NCBI GenBank assembly: GCA_021805775.1
Contig: JAJZED010000001.1
Location: 155,800 to 219,799, forward strand
From: a bacterium
Lineage (GTDB): Bacteria > Vulcanimicrobiota > Vulcanimicrobiia > Vulcanimicrobiales > Vulcanimicrobiaceae
DNA: 64,000 nucleotides
Reading direction: 5' to 3'
A program made the position numbers and the translations under genes. The notes under the pieces are model-generated. The model was not told the DNA's origin. It did not search any database and saw nothing but the letters and a program-made list of their open reading frames with translations. This document shows, one piece after another, positions 24,963 through 33,939 of this stretch. The first letter of the stretch is position 1. Each line of letters opens with the position of its first letter.

Positions 24963-26420
24963 ATGATCGCGTTGGTCGCCGTTACGCTACTGTGCGGCGC
25001 CGCGTGTGGTGCGCTCCTCGGCGCGCAGTGGGCAGCGCCGTTTGCCGTGGTGACGCCGCTGACGCTCTTTCCGCTCTTTTACGCCTATCGGTTCAAACGC
25101 CGCAGCATCTGCGTATGGCTTACGGTTGCCTATACGGCTGCGCAATTGCTCGTCGGGCTGCGGTGGGTCTACCTGGGCGCCGTCGCGCACCAAGGGCCGG
25201 GCGTCTATTATACCTCGGCGATCGCGTTGCTCTATGAGTGCATTCCGTGTGCGCTCGTAGGATTTGCTGCATCGTTCTTCGCAAAGCGCTCCGCTTGGCG
25301 GTGGTGCGTTGCAATCGCGAGCCTCTGGACGCTCGGCGAATACTGGCGAGCGAACTCCTCACTCGGCGTTCCGTACGTCCAGGTGGGGCACGCGCTCGTC
25401 GATACGCCCTTCGTCGCGATCGCGCGCATCGGGGGCACGGAGATACTCACGTTCGCGTGCGTGCTCGCAGCCGCCGCGCTCTTCGAAGCGTCGCGGGGCG
25501 CGCTGCGGTGGCGCGTTTTCGGTTGGACGCTCTGCGTCGCCGTCATTCTCCTCTGTGCGGTTGCGTTCGACAAACCGATTCCGGTAACGAAGCCCGGTTT
25601 CGGCGCCGCCGTCTTTCAGTTCGGACAGGTCGGCGCGGCCGGCAACCTGCAAAAATATCTCGCGTCGTTCCAGCGATTGCAGCTCGGGCGCGGTTTCGCC
25701 GTCTGGCCCGAATCCGATCTGAATTTGGGGCCTGGAACAACGTTGAAAACAATCCGTGCCGCCGTGCGTGCGCGCGGCATTCCCCTGCTGGCGGGGGGAA
25801 TCGTCACCGACGCGACTGGGACGCACGATGCACTGATGTTCTTCGGGAGCGACGGCCGCATCGGCGGGTACTACGCGAAGCGCCATCTCGTGCCGTTCGG
25901 AGAGTACGTCCCGCTGCCCGCGCTCGCGCATTATCTCATTCCCGTTGCGCTGACGCGGTCGTTACCAAATCTCTCTCCCGGCCTGGGCCCCACGACGTTC
26001 GTGGCCGGCAATCATATCGTCGGGCCGCTCATTTGCTACGATGCGTCATTCCCGGCGCTCGCGCGCGACGAGGTGGTCGCCGGCGCGAACGTCCTCGTTG
26101 CCGCGACCAACGACGCCTGGTTCGCGCACGCACCCGGCCCGTGGGAGCTCGAGCAGAGCGCACGTTTGGTTGCGATCGAGACCGGGACGCCGATGGTCTT
26201 GGCGGGGACGGTCGGGCCGTCGGGCGTGATCGGCGCCGATGGGCGCTGGACGGGAAGGTTGCCCGTTCGCTCCTCGGCGCGCGCGGTGTTTACGGTGCCG
26301 CCCGCCCGCGCGACCCTCTACGACGCATTCGGCGACGCGCCGCCGTTGGTCGCGATTGCGTTCCTATTATTGCTCGCGGCAACCGAGTGGCGCCGAGTGC
26401 GGCGTTGTCAGCCCGAGTAG
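24963..26420 (+). CDS. lnt: Apolipoprotein N-acyltransferase (Lnt)
   Basis: Lnt adds the third acyl chain to lipoproteins. N-terminal membrane segments occupy about residues 1-200, followed by a nitrilase-fold periplasmic domain with the catalytic triad visible: Glu in VWPESDLNL, Lys in YYAKRHLVPFGEYVP, Cys in PLICYDASFP. A last hydrophobic segment (LVAIAFLLLLAATEW) anchors the C-terminus. I prefer the ATG at 24963 (485 residues) to the ORF start at 24900, which would overlap the Lgt-like gene's start. The final codons Cys-Gln-Pro-Glu-stop are supplied by the hairpin repeat that follows, so an insertion probably reset the C-terminus. Confidence 0.88.
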   Translation: MIALVAVTLLCGAACGALLGAQWAAPFAVVTPLTLFPLFYAYRFKRRSICVWLTVAYTAAQLLVGLRWVYLGAVAHQGPGVYYTSAIALLYECIPCALVGFAASFFAKRSAWRWCVAIASLWTLGEYWRANSSLGVPYVQVGHALVDTPFVAIARIGGTEILTFACVLAAAALFEASRGALRWRVFGWTLCVAVILLCAVAFDKPIPVTKPGFGAAVFQFGQVGAAGNLQKYLASFQRLQLGRGFAVWPESDLNLGPGTTLKTIRAAVRARGIPLLAGGIVTDATGTHDALMFFGSDGRIGGYYAKRHLVPFGEYVPLPALAHYLIPVALTRSLPNLSPGLGPTTFVAGNHIVGPLICYDASFPALARDEVVAGANVLVAATNDAWFAHAPGPWELEQSARLVAIETGTPMVLAGTVGPSGVIGADGRWTGRLPVRSSARAVFTVPPARATLYDAFGDAPPLVAIAFLLLLAATEWRRVRRCQPE

Positions 26421-26830
26421 CGCGTTGTCAGCCCGAGTAGCGCGTTGTCAGCCCGAGTAGCGCGAAGCGAGTATCGAGGGCGCGGTGTCAGCCCGAGTAG
26501 CGCGAAGCGCGTATCGAGGGCGCATTGTCAGCCCGAGTAGCGCGAAGCGCGTATCGAGGGCACATTGTCAGCCCGAGTAGCGCGAAGCGCGTATCGAGGG
26601 CACATTGTCAGCCCGAGTAGCGCGAAGCGCGTATCGAGGGCGGTTCGCGGGCCGCCTCGATACGCTGCCTTCGGCAGCTACTCGGCGTGACAGATTGCCG
26701 CCTCGATACGGGCGCTGACGCGCCCTACTCGGCGTGACAATTTGCGCCCTACTCGGCGTGACAGATCGCCGCCTCGATACGGGCGCTGACGCGCCCTACT
26801 CGGCGTGACAACACCTACTCGGCGTGACCG
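26402..26830. repeat. Hairpin repeat array (two flank types)
   Basis: The left part holds three short GCGTTGTCAGCCCGAGTA units and then several full copies with flank TGTCAGCCCGAGTAG, stem GCGC-GAA-GCGC type and right flank GTATCGAGGGC. The right part switches to reverse-oriented copies with CGCCGAGTAG flanks and stems CTGCC/GGCAG and GGCGC-GTCA-GCGCC type. The first copy gives lnt its stop codon. No gene is supported between 26421 and 26835. Confidence 0.85.
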
Positions 26831-26835
26831 GGGCG

Positions 26836-28194
26836 CTAGAACGTAACCGTCGTGCCGCGCGTCGCGACTTGCGCGCTCCACTTGAGCTCTTGGCGCACCT
26901 CGGCGGCGAGCGCCGCCGCCGATGCCGGTTCGCCGTGCACCGCGTAGAGCTGCGGAGTGCCGGTGCAGGTATGCAGCCAGCGCAGCAGCCCGGCGCGGTC
27001 GGCATGCGCGCTGAAGCCTTTAAGCGCGACGATGCTCGCGCGCACCGGCAGCGCGTCGCCGTAGATGCGAACCGTTTTCGCCCCGTGCTCGAGCACATTC
27101 CCAAGCGTCCCCACGCTCTGATAGCCGCAGAGAATAATCGTCGCGCGCGGATCGCTGAGATGGTTGTGCAGATGGTGCAGAATGCGCCCGCCGCTCGCCA
27201 TGCCGCTCGCCGAGATCACCACGAAATTGCCGGGCATCGCATTGAGCGCCTTCGATTCGTCGGTGCTACGATGTTCGGTGAAATGGTGAATCCCGAACGG
27301 CGTGCTCGGGCTATCGCCGACGATGTCGCGGCGTTCGCCGCCGAAGCGTTCGAAGAGCGCATCGACTTTTTCCGCCATCGGGCTATCGAGATGGATCGCG
27401 AGATTGGCGATCGCGGGATCTTGGTGCTGCAACTGCGCGATCGCGTAGAGAATATCTTGCGTGCGCTCGACCGCGAACGCGGGAATGACGATCGCGCCGC
27501 CGCGTGCGATTCCGGCGCGCAGCGCATCACCGAGCGCCGCGATGCTCTCCGCTGGGTGCTCGCGGTCGCCGTAGGTCGATTCGCAGCAGATGATATCGGC
27601 GGCACCGATCGGCGACGGGTCGGCGAGCAGCGGACGCCCATAGCGGCCGAGGTCGCCGGAGAAGAGCACCTGCTTTCCTTCGACTGCGAGATGCACGAAC
27701 GCCGAACCCAAAATGTGTCCGGCGTTGCTATAACGCGCCGAGCAGATCCCGGCGACCGAAAACTCGCGCTCGTATTCGACCGGCTCCATTTTGCGTAGCG
27801 TGCGCGCGACGTCGCGATCGTCGTAGAACGGTGCGGGCGCATGCGGTTGTTCGTGCCCGTGGCCGCGCTCGCTAAGTTCCTGTTGCAGGTGCGCGGCATC
27901 TTCGAGCACGATCTCGGCGATCGCCGCCGTCGCCGGCGTGCAATAGATCGGGCCGTCGAAGCCGTCTTTCACGAGTTTGGGAAGATAGCCGGTGTGGTCG
28001 AGATGTCCGTGCGTGATCACGACCGCGTCGATCTCCTCGGCATCGACGGGGAGCTTCGCATCGTTGAGTGCGCGCACGTCGGCGGTTCCCTGGAAGAGCC
28101 CGCAATCGACGAAAAAGCGTTTCCCGCCGACGGTGACGAGATGTTTGCTGCCGGTGACGGTTCCCGCCGCTCCGACGAAGGTGATCTCAGCCAC
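26836..28194 (-). CDS. MBL-fold beta-CASP hydrolase (RNA-processing type)
   Basis: A 452-residue metallo-beta-lactamase protein with a beta-CASP domain, related to CPSF73-like ribonucleases. The zinc motif is ITHGHLDHTGYLPKL (HxHxDH), and the N-terminus EITFVGAAGTVTGSKHLV is typical of this group. The beta-CASP part begins at about residue 210 (IVIPAFAVERTQDIL); later motifs are MASGGRILHHL and GFSAHADRAGL, which belong to the RMMBL/KH-like end. Members process RNA or act as endo/exonucleases; the substrate here is not known. It overlaps the start of the neighbouring SLOG gene by 8 bases. Confidence 0.88.
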   Translation of the reverse strand: MAEITFVGAAGTVTGSKHLVTVGGKRFFVDCGLFQGTADVRALNDAKLPVDAEEIDAVVITHGHLDHTGYLPKLVKDGFDGPIYCTPATAAIAEIVLEDAAHLQQELSERGHGHEQPHAPAPFYDDRDVARTLRKMEPVEYEREFSVAGICSARYSNAGHILGSAFVHLAVEGKQVLFSGDLGRYGRPLLADPSPIGAADIICCESTYGDREHPAESIAALGDALRAGIARGGAIVIPAFAVERTQDILYAIAQLQHQDPAIANLAIHLDSPMAEKVDALFERFGGERRDIVGDSPSTPFGIHHFTEHRSTDESKALNAMPGNFVVISASGMASGGRILHHLHNHLSDPRATIILCGYQSVGTLGNVLEHGAKTVRIYGDALPVRASIVALKGFSAHADRAGLLRWLHTCTGTPQLYAVHGEPASAAALAAEVRQELKWSAQVATRGTTVTF

Positions 28195-28801
28195 GAACTT
28201 CCTCCAAACGCTGATGCAGTGCGGAAAAATTGCCGGTACGATTGAACGCGACCGAACTCGGCAGCGATTCTTTGCGATAGTAATCGAGGCAGGTATCGAC
28301 GAGTTTCTCCGGGTCGGAGTTGGTGAAGATCGTCGAGCCGGTCTCTTTTTTCACTAAGTCGGCGATCTTTGGGAGATCGTTGGAGATGCCGCCGGAATCG
28401 GTGAGGATGCCGATGAGCTTGCCTTCATCGTAGGCGATGCAAAACTCGCCGAGCGTTCCACTTCGCCCGCCGACGAAAAGGACGAAATCGGAGCTATGAA
28501 TGTTGTGCGTCTCACGCCCCATCAATCCCGAGCCGGTAAAAACGATGGTGGTGTACGGCTGTAACGGAGAACCGTAGACGTTCACGTGCTCTTCGCGCGA
28601 GAGTGCCGGCGAGACCCCGAGGCTCGCTCCTCCCTCCTCGTGCGCACCGAGCGTCGCTGCGTGCGGCAGCCCCGGGCATGCGCCCGTGACGATGGTGCAG
28701 CCGCGCTGGGCGATGCGCCTCCCGAGGCGTCGCGCGCGGTCGAGCTGTTCGGCGGTCAAAATACCGCCGGCGGAACCCATAACGCCGATCTGTATCTTCA
28801 T
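28187..28801 (-). CDS. SLOG/LOG-family nucleotide-binding protein (TIGR00725-like)
   Basis: A 204-residue Rossmann-type protein starting at the ATG at 28801 (MKIQIGVMGSAGG). The sequence GCTIVTGACPGLPHAA and the motif GGRSGTLGEF (GGxGTxxE) place it in the LOG/SLOG superfamily, whose members hydrolyse cytokinin-type nucleotides or bind nucleotide messengers. The upstream-extended ORF would run into the divergent ETF-QO gene and is not needed. It is probably co-transcribed with the MBL gene. Confidence 0.82.
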   Translation of the reverse strand: MKIQIGVMGSAGGILTAEQLDRARRLGRRIAQRGCTIVTGACPGLPHAATLGAHEEGGASLGVSPALSREEHVNVYGSPLQPYTTIVFTGSGLMGRETHNIHSSDFVLFVGGRSGTLGEFCIAYDEGKLIGILTDSGGISNDLPKIADLVKKETGSTIFTNSDPEKLVDTCLDYYRKESLPSSVAFNRTGNFSALHQRLEEVRG

Positions 28802-28855
28802 GTTCTCAGTCTTCGGCGCAAGAGTACGGAGCGCCCGGTGCCGAAGCAACCACTC

Positions 28856-30514
28856 ATGGCACAAGAACGCGATCGTCTCGATGTCGATGTCCTCTTCGTG
28901 GGCGCAGGGCCCGCCTCTCTCGCCGGTGCGATCCGGCTCGGCCAACTCGCCGCCGAGCAGAAGCAAGCGCTCGAAATCCTCGTGATCGAAAAGGGCGGCG
29001 ATATCGGCAGCCACGGCATCTCCGGCGCCGTGATGGACCCCAAGGGAATCGGCGAATTACTTCCCGATTGGCTGCAACGCGGTGCGCCGGTGGAATCGCC
29101 GGTGACCAGCGACGAACTCTGGTTGCTCACCGCGGGCGGAAAAATTAAGGCACCGTTCACGCCGCCGCCGCTCAACAATCACGGCAAATATGTAACGAGC
29201 TTGCAGAAGATGGCGAAATGGCTCGGCGAGCAGGCCGAGGCCGCAGGCGCACAGGTCTTCGCTGAGTTTCCCGGGCAGGAGTTGCTCTGGGAGGGCGACC
29301 GCGTCGTCGGCGTGCGCACCGGCGATAAAGGTGTCGCGCACGACGGCTCGCACAAAGCAAACTACGAACCCGGCGCGGATATCTACGCGAAGGTCGTCGT
29401 ACTCGGTGAAGGCGTGCGCGGAACGCTCGCCAAGCAGGCGATTGCAAAACTCCATCTCGACGCCGGCAAAGAGCCGCAGGTCTACGCCGCGGGCGTGAAA
29501 GAGCTCTGGAAACTGCCCGCCGGGCGCTTTGCCGCCGGCGCGGTCATCCACACGCTGGGCTATCCGCTCGCTCCCGATACCTTCGGTGGCGGATTCATCT
29601 ACGGCATGGCCGACGACGTGCTCGATATCGGTCACGTCACCGGGCTCGACGCGAAGAACCCGACGAGCGATCCGCACAACGAATTGCAACGCATGAAGCA
29701 GCATCCGGCGATCGCCGCATTGCTCGCCGATGGAAAACTCATCCGCTACGGCGCGAAGGCGATTCCCGAGGGCGGTTTCTTCGCGATGCCGCGCCCGTAC
29801 GCCGATGGACTGCTTCTTACCGGCGATTCCGCCGGCTTCCTCAACGGTATGCGTTTGAAAGGCATCCATCTCGCGATAAAGTCGGGCATGCTCGCCGCCG
29901 AAACGATCTTCGCTGCGGTGCAAGCCGACCGTTACGACGCACAGCAGTTAAGCGGCTTCGTCGAACGCTTCCAATCGTCGTGGGCGTACGAAGAGATGCG
30001 TTCGGCGCGCAACTTCCATCAAGGCTTCGAACACGGCATGTGGGCCGGGATGTTCAATGCCGGTCTCTCCACCGTTACCGGCGGTCGCGCGTTCGGCTTC
30101 ATCGAAAAACTCGGCGCGGTCGCCGGGCACGAACGCATGGAGAAACGCGGCTATCAAGCCGATCCGTCGCCGCGCGCGAATCTCGATAACGTGTTGACGT
30201 TCGATAAACTCACCGACGTCTTCAATTCGGGCACGATGCACGACGAAGACCAGCCCTGCCATCTTCATGTCGCCGACACGAACATCTGTCGCGATCGTTG
30301 TACGGTAGAGTACGGCAACCCATGCGGTTATTTCTGTCCGGCCGCGGTCTACGAACCGCTCTTCGAAAAGAAGGACGGCAAATTCGAAGGGCGTCTGCAG
30401 ATCAATTTTACGAACTGCGTCCATTGCAAGACCTGCGATATCGCCGATCCGTATCAAATCATCACATGGGTGCCGCCGCAGGGCGGGGAAGGCCCCGTTT
30501 ACACGGGGATGTAG
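28856..30514 (+). CDS. Electron transfer flavoprotein-ubiquinone oxidoreductase
   Basis: ETF-QO passes electrons from ETF to quinone at the membrane. 552 residues from the ATG at 28856; FAD motif VLFVGAGPASLAGAI, substrate loop with HGISGAVMDPKG, GEGVRGTLAKQAI, and a C-terminal 4Fe-4S cluster domain with cysteines in NICRDRCT...CGYFCPA...NCVHCKTCDI. Length and order match the bacterial/mitochondrial enzyme. ETF subunits are not in the window. Menaquinone from the Mqn pathway is the likely electron acceptor in this organism. thiO follows three bases later. Confidence 0.92.
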   Translation: MAQERDRLDVDVLFVGAGPASLAGAIRLGQLAAEQKQALEILVIEKGGDIGSHGISGAVMDPKGIGELLPDWLQRGAPVESPVTSDELWLLTAGGKIKAPFTPPPLNNHGKYVTSLQKMAKWLGEQAEAAGAQVFAEFPGQELLWEGDRVVGVRTGDKGVAHDGSHKANYEPGADIYAKVVVLGEGVRGTLAKQAIAKLHLDAGKEPQVYAAGVKELWKLPAGRFAAGAVIHTLGYPLAPDTFGGGFIYGMADDVLDIGHVTGLDAKNPTSDPHNELQRMKQHPAIAALLADGKLIRYGAKAIPEGGFFAMPRPYADGLLLTGDSAGFLNGMRLKGIHLAIKSGMLAAETIFAAVQADRYDAQQLSGFVERFQSSWAYEEMRSARNFHQGFEHGMWAGMFNAGLSTVTGGRAFGFIEKLGAVAGHERMEKRGYQADPSPRANLDNVLTFDKLTDVFNSGTMHDEDQPCHLHVADTNICRDRCTVEYGNPCGYFCPAAVYEPLFEKKDGKFEGRLQINFTNCVHCKTCDIADPYQIITWVPPQGGEGPVYTGM

Positions 30515-30517
30515 GCG

Positions 30518-31654
30518 ATGAATTCACTAAACGAACGCGGCGAGATCGTCGTCATCGGCGCCGGGCTCATCGGGTTGAGCCTCGCCTTCGAACTCCGTCG
30601 TCGCGGCGCGCGCGTCGCCGTCTTCGATCGTTTCGAACCGGCGAAAGCCGCTTCGTGGGCGGCCGCCGGCATGCTCGCGGCGCGCACCGAAGAGATCGCC
30701 GACGAACCGATGCGCGTGCTCTGTAACGATGCGCTCGAAAGTTTCCCCACGTTCGTCGATGCAGTGCGCGAAGCGAGTGCGATCGATCCGCAACTGCGTC
30801 GCGACGGCATCGTGCAGGCGGCGTTCGACGAAGCGGCGCTGGCACGGCTGCAGGCGCGCGCGCGCGCACTCGCAGCCGAAGGCGTCGGGCACACGCTGCT
30901 CGACGCACGCGAAGCATTGCAGCTCGAGCCCGCGCTTGCAAGCGGCGTCCTCGGTGCCCTGCTCACGCACGACGAAGGCAGCGTCGACAATCGATTGCTC
31001 GGGCGCGCGCTTCTCGCGGCGCTCGCGCGCATGCACGTGCAGGTCGCGACGAGCGAAGAGATCGAGTTAGAATTCGATGCGCGCCGCGTCTGCGGCGTGC
31101 GCACGCGCTGGGGCTTTCGCCCGGCGGAGATCGTCGTCAACGCCGCCGGCGCATGGGCGCCGCATCTCGCCGGAGTTCCCGACGAGTGCCGCCCCCCGGT
31201 CGAGCCGGTGAAGGGCGAGATGCTCGCACTCGCGATGCCGCACGATTTTGTTCGTCACACGATCTGGCTGGGCGGCTGTTACGTCGTTCCGCGAACCGAT
31301 GGGCGCCTGCTCGTCGGAGCGACCGGCGAGCGCGTCGGTTTCGACCATCGCATCACGGCGGGCGGTCAACGGCAACTCCTCGATCGCGTGCTCGCCGGGG
31401 CGCCGAGCCTCGCCGGCTTCTCGTTGGTCGAGCAATGGTCGGGGCTGCGCCCCGGAACTCCCGACGAACGCCCGATTCTCGGCCGGACGCCGCGCGACGG
31501 CTACCTGCTTGCGACCGGGCACTACCGCAACGGCGTGTTGCTCTGCGCGCGGACGGCGGAACTGCTCGCCGACGAGATCGAACGCGGCACGCCGATCGAC
31601 CCCGCCTTCTCGCTCGCCCGATTCTCGAACAACGAGGCCGCCGTCGGCGCGTGA
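30518..31654 (+). CDS. thiO: Glycine oxidase (ThiO)
   Basis: ThiO oxidises glycine to dehydroglycine for thiazole synthesis. The FAD-binding IVVIGAGLIGLSLAFELRRRG and the family-specific KAASWAAAGMLAAR are clear at the N-terminus; the end GLRPGTPDERPILGRTP...ATGHYRNGVLLC is also diagnostic. 378 residues is normal. Its TGA overlaps the thiS GTG. It is directly downstream of the ETF-QO gene and probably in the same transcript. Confidence 0.92.
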   Translation: MNSLNERGEIVVIGAGLIGLSLAFELRRRGARVAVFDRFEPAKAASWAAAGMLAARTEEIADEPMRVLCNDALESFPTFVDAVREASAIDPQLRRDGIVQAAFDEAALARLQARARALAAEGVGHTLLDAREALQLEPALASGVLGALLTHDEGSVDNRLLGRALLAALARMHVQVATSEEIELEFDARRVCGVRTRWGFRPAEIVVNAAGAWAPHLAGVPDECRPPVEPVKGEMLALAMPHDFVRHTIWLGGCYVVPRTDGRLLVGATGERVGFDHRITAGGQRQLLDRVLAGAPSLAGFSLVEQWSGLRPGTPDERPILGRTPRDGYLLATGHYRNGVLLCARTAELLADEIERGTPIDPAFSLARFSNNEAAVGA

Positions 31655-31854
31655 GGGTGGAGATCAACGGCGAGCGGCGCGAGCTCGCCGCCGCCGAAGC
31701 GACGCTCGCCGAGGTGCTGGCGACGCTCGGGATCGAGGCGAACGGCGTCGCCGTCGCCTGTAACGACCGCGTCGTGCGGCGCGGCCAGTACGCGCAGCAG
31801 CGTATCGCCGAGGGCGACCGCATCGAGATCGTCCGAGCCGTCGCCGGTGGGTAG
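31651..31854 (+). CDS. thiS: Sulfur carrier protein ThiS
   Basis: A 67-residue ubiquitin-like sulfur carrier ending in the obligatory Gly-Gly (RAVAGG). The core [24 protein letters not shown] and EGDRIEIV are typical. The start is GTG at 31651, overlapping the thiO stop, or the GTG at 31657 two codons on. Confidence 0.92.
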   Translation: MRVEINGERRELAAAEATLAEVLATLGIEANGVAVACNDRVVRRGQYAQQRIAEGDRIEIVRAVAGG

Positions 31855-31916
31855 GTGCCGCCGGGGCGACCTTAGCTGGATGTAGGTTGCTTCGCGCGGT
31901 GGAAGATAGGGCGGTG

Positions 31917-32711
31917 ATGCAAAGCTTCGAAGATAGCCCGCTCCGCATCGGAGCCTACGAATTTCGTTCGCGCTTGATCGTCGGCACGGGAAAGTATCCC
32001 TCGATGGAAGCGATGCAGGCGGCGCACGCGGCGAGCGGTGCGGAGATGGTGACGGTGGCGATCCGGCGCGTCAATCTCGGCGAGAAAGGCGGCTCGCTGC
32101 TCGACTACATCGATCGTTCGAAGATGACGATTCTTCCGAATACCGCAGGCTGTTTCAACGCGCGCGATGCCGTCGCCACCGCGCAGCTCGCGCGCGAATT
32201 GCTCGAGACCGATCTCATCAAACTCGAAGTAATCGGCGACACGCAAACGCTCCATCCCGACACGCGCGAAACGCTCGTTGCCGCCGAACAGCTCGTCGCC
32301 GACGGATTCACGGTGCTGCCGTATATCGGCGACGATCCGGTTGCGTGCGCGCAACTCGAAGCGCTCGGCTGCGCGGCGGTGATGCCGCTCGCCGCACCGA
32401 TCGGCAGCGGCTTGGGCATCTGCAATCCCTACACGATTCGCATCATCAAGGAACGCGCGGGCGTTCCAGTGATCGTCGATGCTGGAGTCGGTACGGCCTC
32501 CGATGCCGCCGTCGCGATGGAACTCGGCGTCGATGCGTTGCTGATGAATACGGGCATCGCCGTCGCGCAGAACCCGGTTGCGATGGCCGAAGCGATGGCG
32601 CTTGCAACGCGTGCGGGGCGGCTCGCGTTTCTCTCCGGGCGGATGGAGAAGCGGTTATACGCCAATGCTTCCAGCCCGTTGCAGGGGTTGATCGGCAGCA
32701 CGATCGCCTAG
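31917..32711 (+). CDS. thiG: Thiazole synthase (ThiG)
   Basis: ThiG condenses deoxyxylulose phosphate, dehydroglycine and thiocarboxylated ThiS into the thiazole phosphate. 264 residues from the ATG at 31917; motifs [54 protein letters not shown], and [13 protein letters not shown] are characteristic. A 62-base gap separates it from thiS and holds no recognisable riboswitch. ThiF, ThiH and ThiC are not in the window; the presence of ThiO replaces ThiH. Confidence 0.93.
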   Translation: MQSFEDSPLRIGAYEFRSRLIVGTGKYPSMEAMQAAHAASGAEMVTVAIRRVNLGEKGGSLLDYIDRSKMTILPNTAGCFNARDAVATAQLARELLETDLIKLEVIGDTQTLHPDTRETLVAAEQLVADGFTVLPYIGDDPVACAQLEALGCAAVMPLAAPIGSGLGICNPYTIRIIKERAGVPVIVDAGVGTASDAAVAMELGVDALLMNTGIAVAQNPVAMAEAMALATRAGRLAFLSGRMEKRLYANASSPLQGLIGSTIA

Positions 32712-32718
32712 CCGCTGC

Positions 32719-33362
32719 GTTGTCACGCCGAGTAGCCGCTGCGCTGTCACGCCGAGTAGCCGCTGCAAGCGGCGTATCGAGGCGTGTTTTTTTGCTGCGC
32801 GGGCCCTCGATACGCGCTTCGCGCTACTCGGGCTGACAATCATTGCAACGCGGAGTAGCGAGGTTCTGTCACGCCGAGTAGCCGCTGCAAGCGGCGTATC
32901 GAGGCGTGTTTTTTTGCTGCGTGGGCCCTCGATACGCGCTTCGCGCTACTCGGGCTGACAATCATTGCAACGCGGAGTAGCGAGGTTCTGTCACGCCGAG
33001 TAGCCGCTGCAAGCGGCGTATCGAGGCGTGTTTTTTTTGGTGCGTGGGCCCTCGATACGCGCTTCGCGCTACTCGGGCTGACAGAGCGCCCTCGATACGC
33101 GCTTCGCGCTACTCGGGCTGACAGCGCGGGCCCTCGATACGGTGGCTTCGCCACCTACTCGGGCTGACAGCGGGCCCTCGATACGCGCTTCGCGCTACTC
33201 GGGCTGACAGCGCGGGCCCTCGATACGCGCTTCGCGCGACTCGGGCTGACAGAGCGCCCTCGATACGGTGGCTTCGCCACCTACTCGGGCTGACAGCGGG
33301 CCCTCGATACGCGCTTCGCGCTACTCGGGCTGACAAATCCGCGCGCTACTCGGGCTGACAAA
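32719..33362. repeat. Large hairpin repeat array with three near-identical blocks
   Basis: From 32719 two short copies, then three tandem blocks of ~115-120 bp, each made of a GTCACGCCGAGTAG copy with stem CCGCT-GCAA-GCGG, a T-rich spacer (TGTTTTTTTGCTGCG), and a reverse-oriented CCCGAGTAGCGC copy. The right part (33085-33362) is a run of reverse copies with stems GCGC/GCGC and, in two copies, GGTGGC/GCCACC. It separates thiG from the convergent methyltransferase gene. No gene is supported in it. Confidence 0.85.
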
Positions 33363-33372
33363 TCGGCGGTGA

Positions 33373-33939
33373 CTAACGGCGATGCGCTACCACGAACCAG
33401 TGTACCGCTCCGCTGAGCGGCGCGCGTTCGTGCGCCCAGGCTCCGACGATTTCGTCGACCTCGACCTCGCGGAGATCCGCGATCGCGAAGCGCTCGTCGA
33501 GAACGCCGCGCAGCGTCGCTTCATCGAAGTAACTATGGGCGACGCCGCGTTCGTCGCCTTCGGTGGGGGCGAACGTCGCGGGGCCAAGCCGCGTGCCAGT
33601 GCCGAAGCGCGCATCGCGTTGCGAACCGAAGGTCGCGAGGAAAGGCGCCCCGGCGGCGAGCCCTCGGGCGATCTCGGCGAGAAGCGCGGCGATCTCGTCG
33701 GGGGTGCCGTGCAACAGCGTATGCGTAGAGAGCGCCGCCGCCGCCCCGTTCGCCGGGGCGAGCTCCGAGCTGAAATGAACGATCTCGAAGCCTGCCGCCT
33801 CGAGCGCGCGGTGGTTGCGCCCGCTCCCATGCCCGATCTCGATCACCCGCGCTCCGCGCGGAAGGCGCGCGATGAGTTCGCGAGCGAGCGGGTGTGCGGC
33901 GCGCAAGATGTCGGCGAGATTTGCGGAAGAGTCGGTCAT
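33373..33939 (-). CDS. Class I SAM-dependent methyltransferase
   Basis: A 188-residue methyltransferase. The SAM-binding motif I is ARVIEIGHGSGRNHRAL; then an acidic/hydrophobic region (FEIVHFSSE) in the motif II position. The protein is small and lacks a target-recognition domain, so the substrate is unknown. Its ATG (33939-33937) shares bases with the ATG of the divergent channel gene in the sequence CATG. Confidence 0.78.
   Translation of the reverse strand: MTDSSANLADILRAAHPLARELIARLPRGARVIEIGHGSGRNHRALEAAGFEIVHFSSELAPANGAAAALSTHTLLHGTPDEIAALLAEIARGLAAGAPFLATFGSQRDARFGTGTRLGPATFAPTEGDERGVAHSYFDEATLRGVLDERFAIADLREVEVDEIVGAWAHERAPLSGAVHWFVVAHRR

Noticed and set aside
31855-31916. TPP riboswitch before thiG
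   Set aside because: The 62-base gap lacks the conserved CTGAGA and related thi-box motifs and is too short for the full aptamer.
32712-33372. Protein-coding ORFs reading 'ARVARSAYRG' repeats
   Set aside because: They are direct translations of the hairpin array and repeat with its period.
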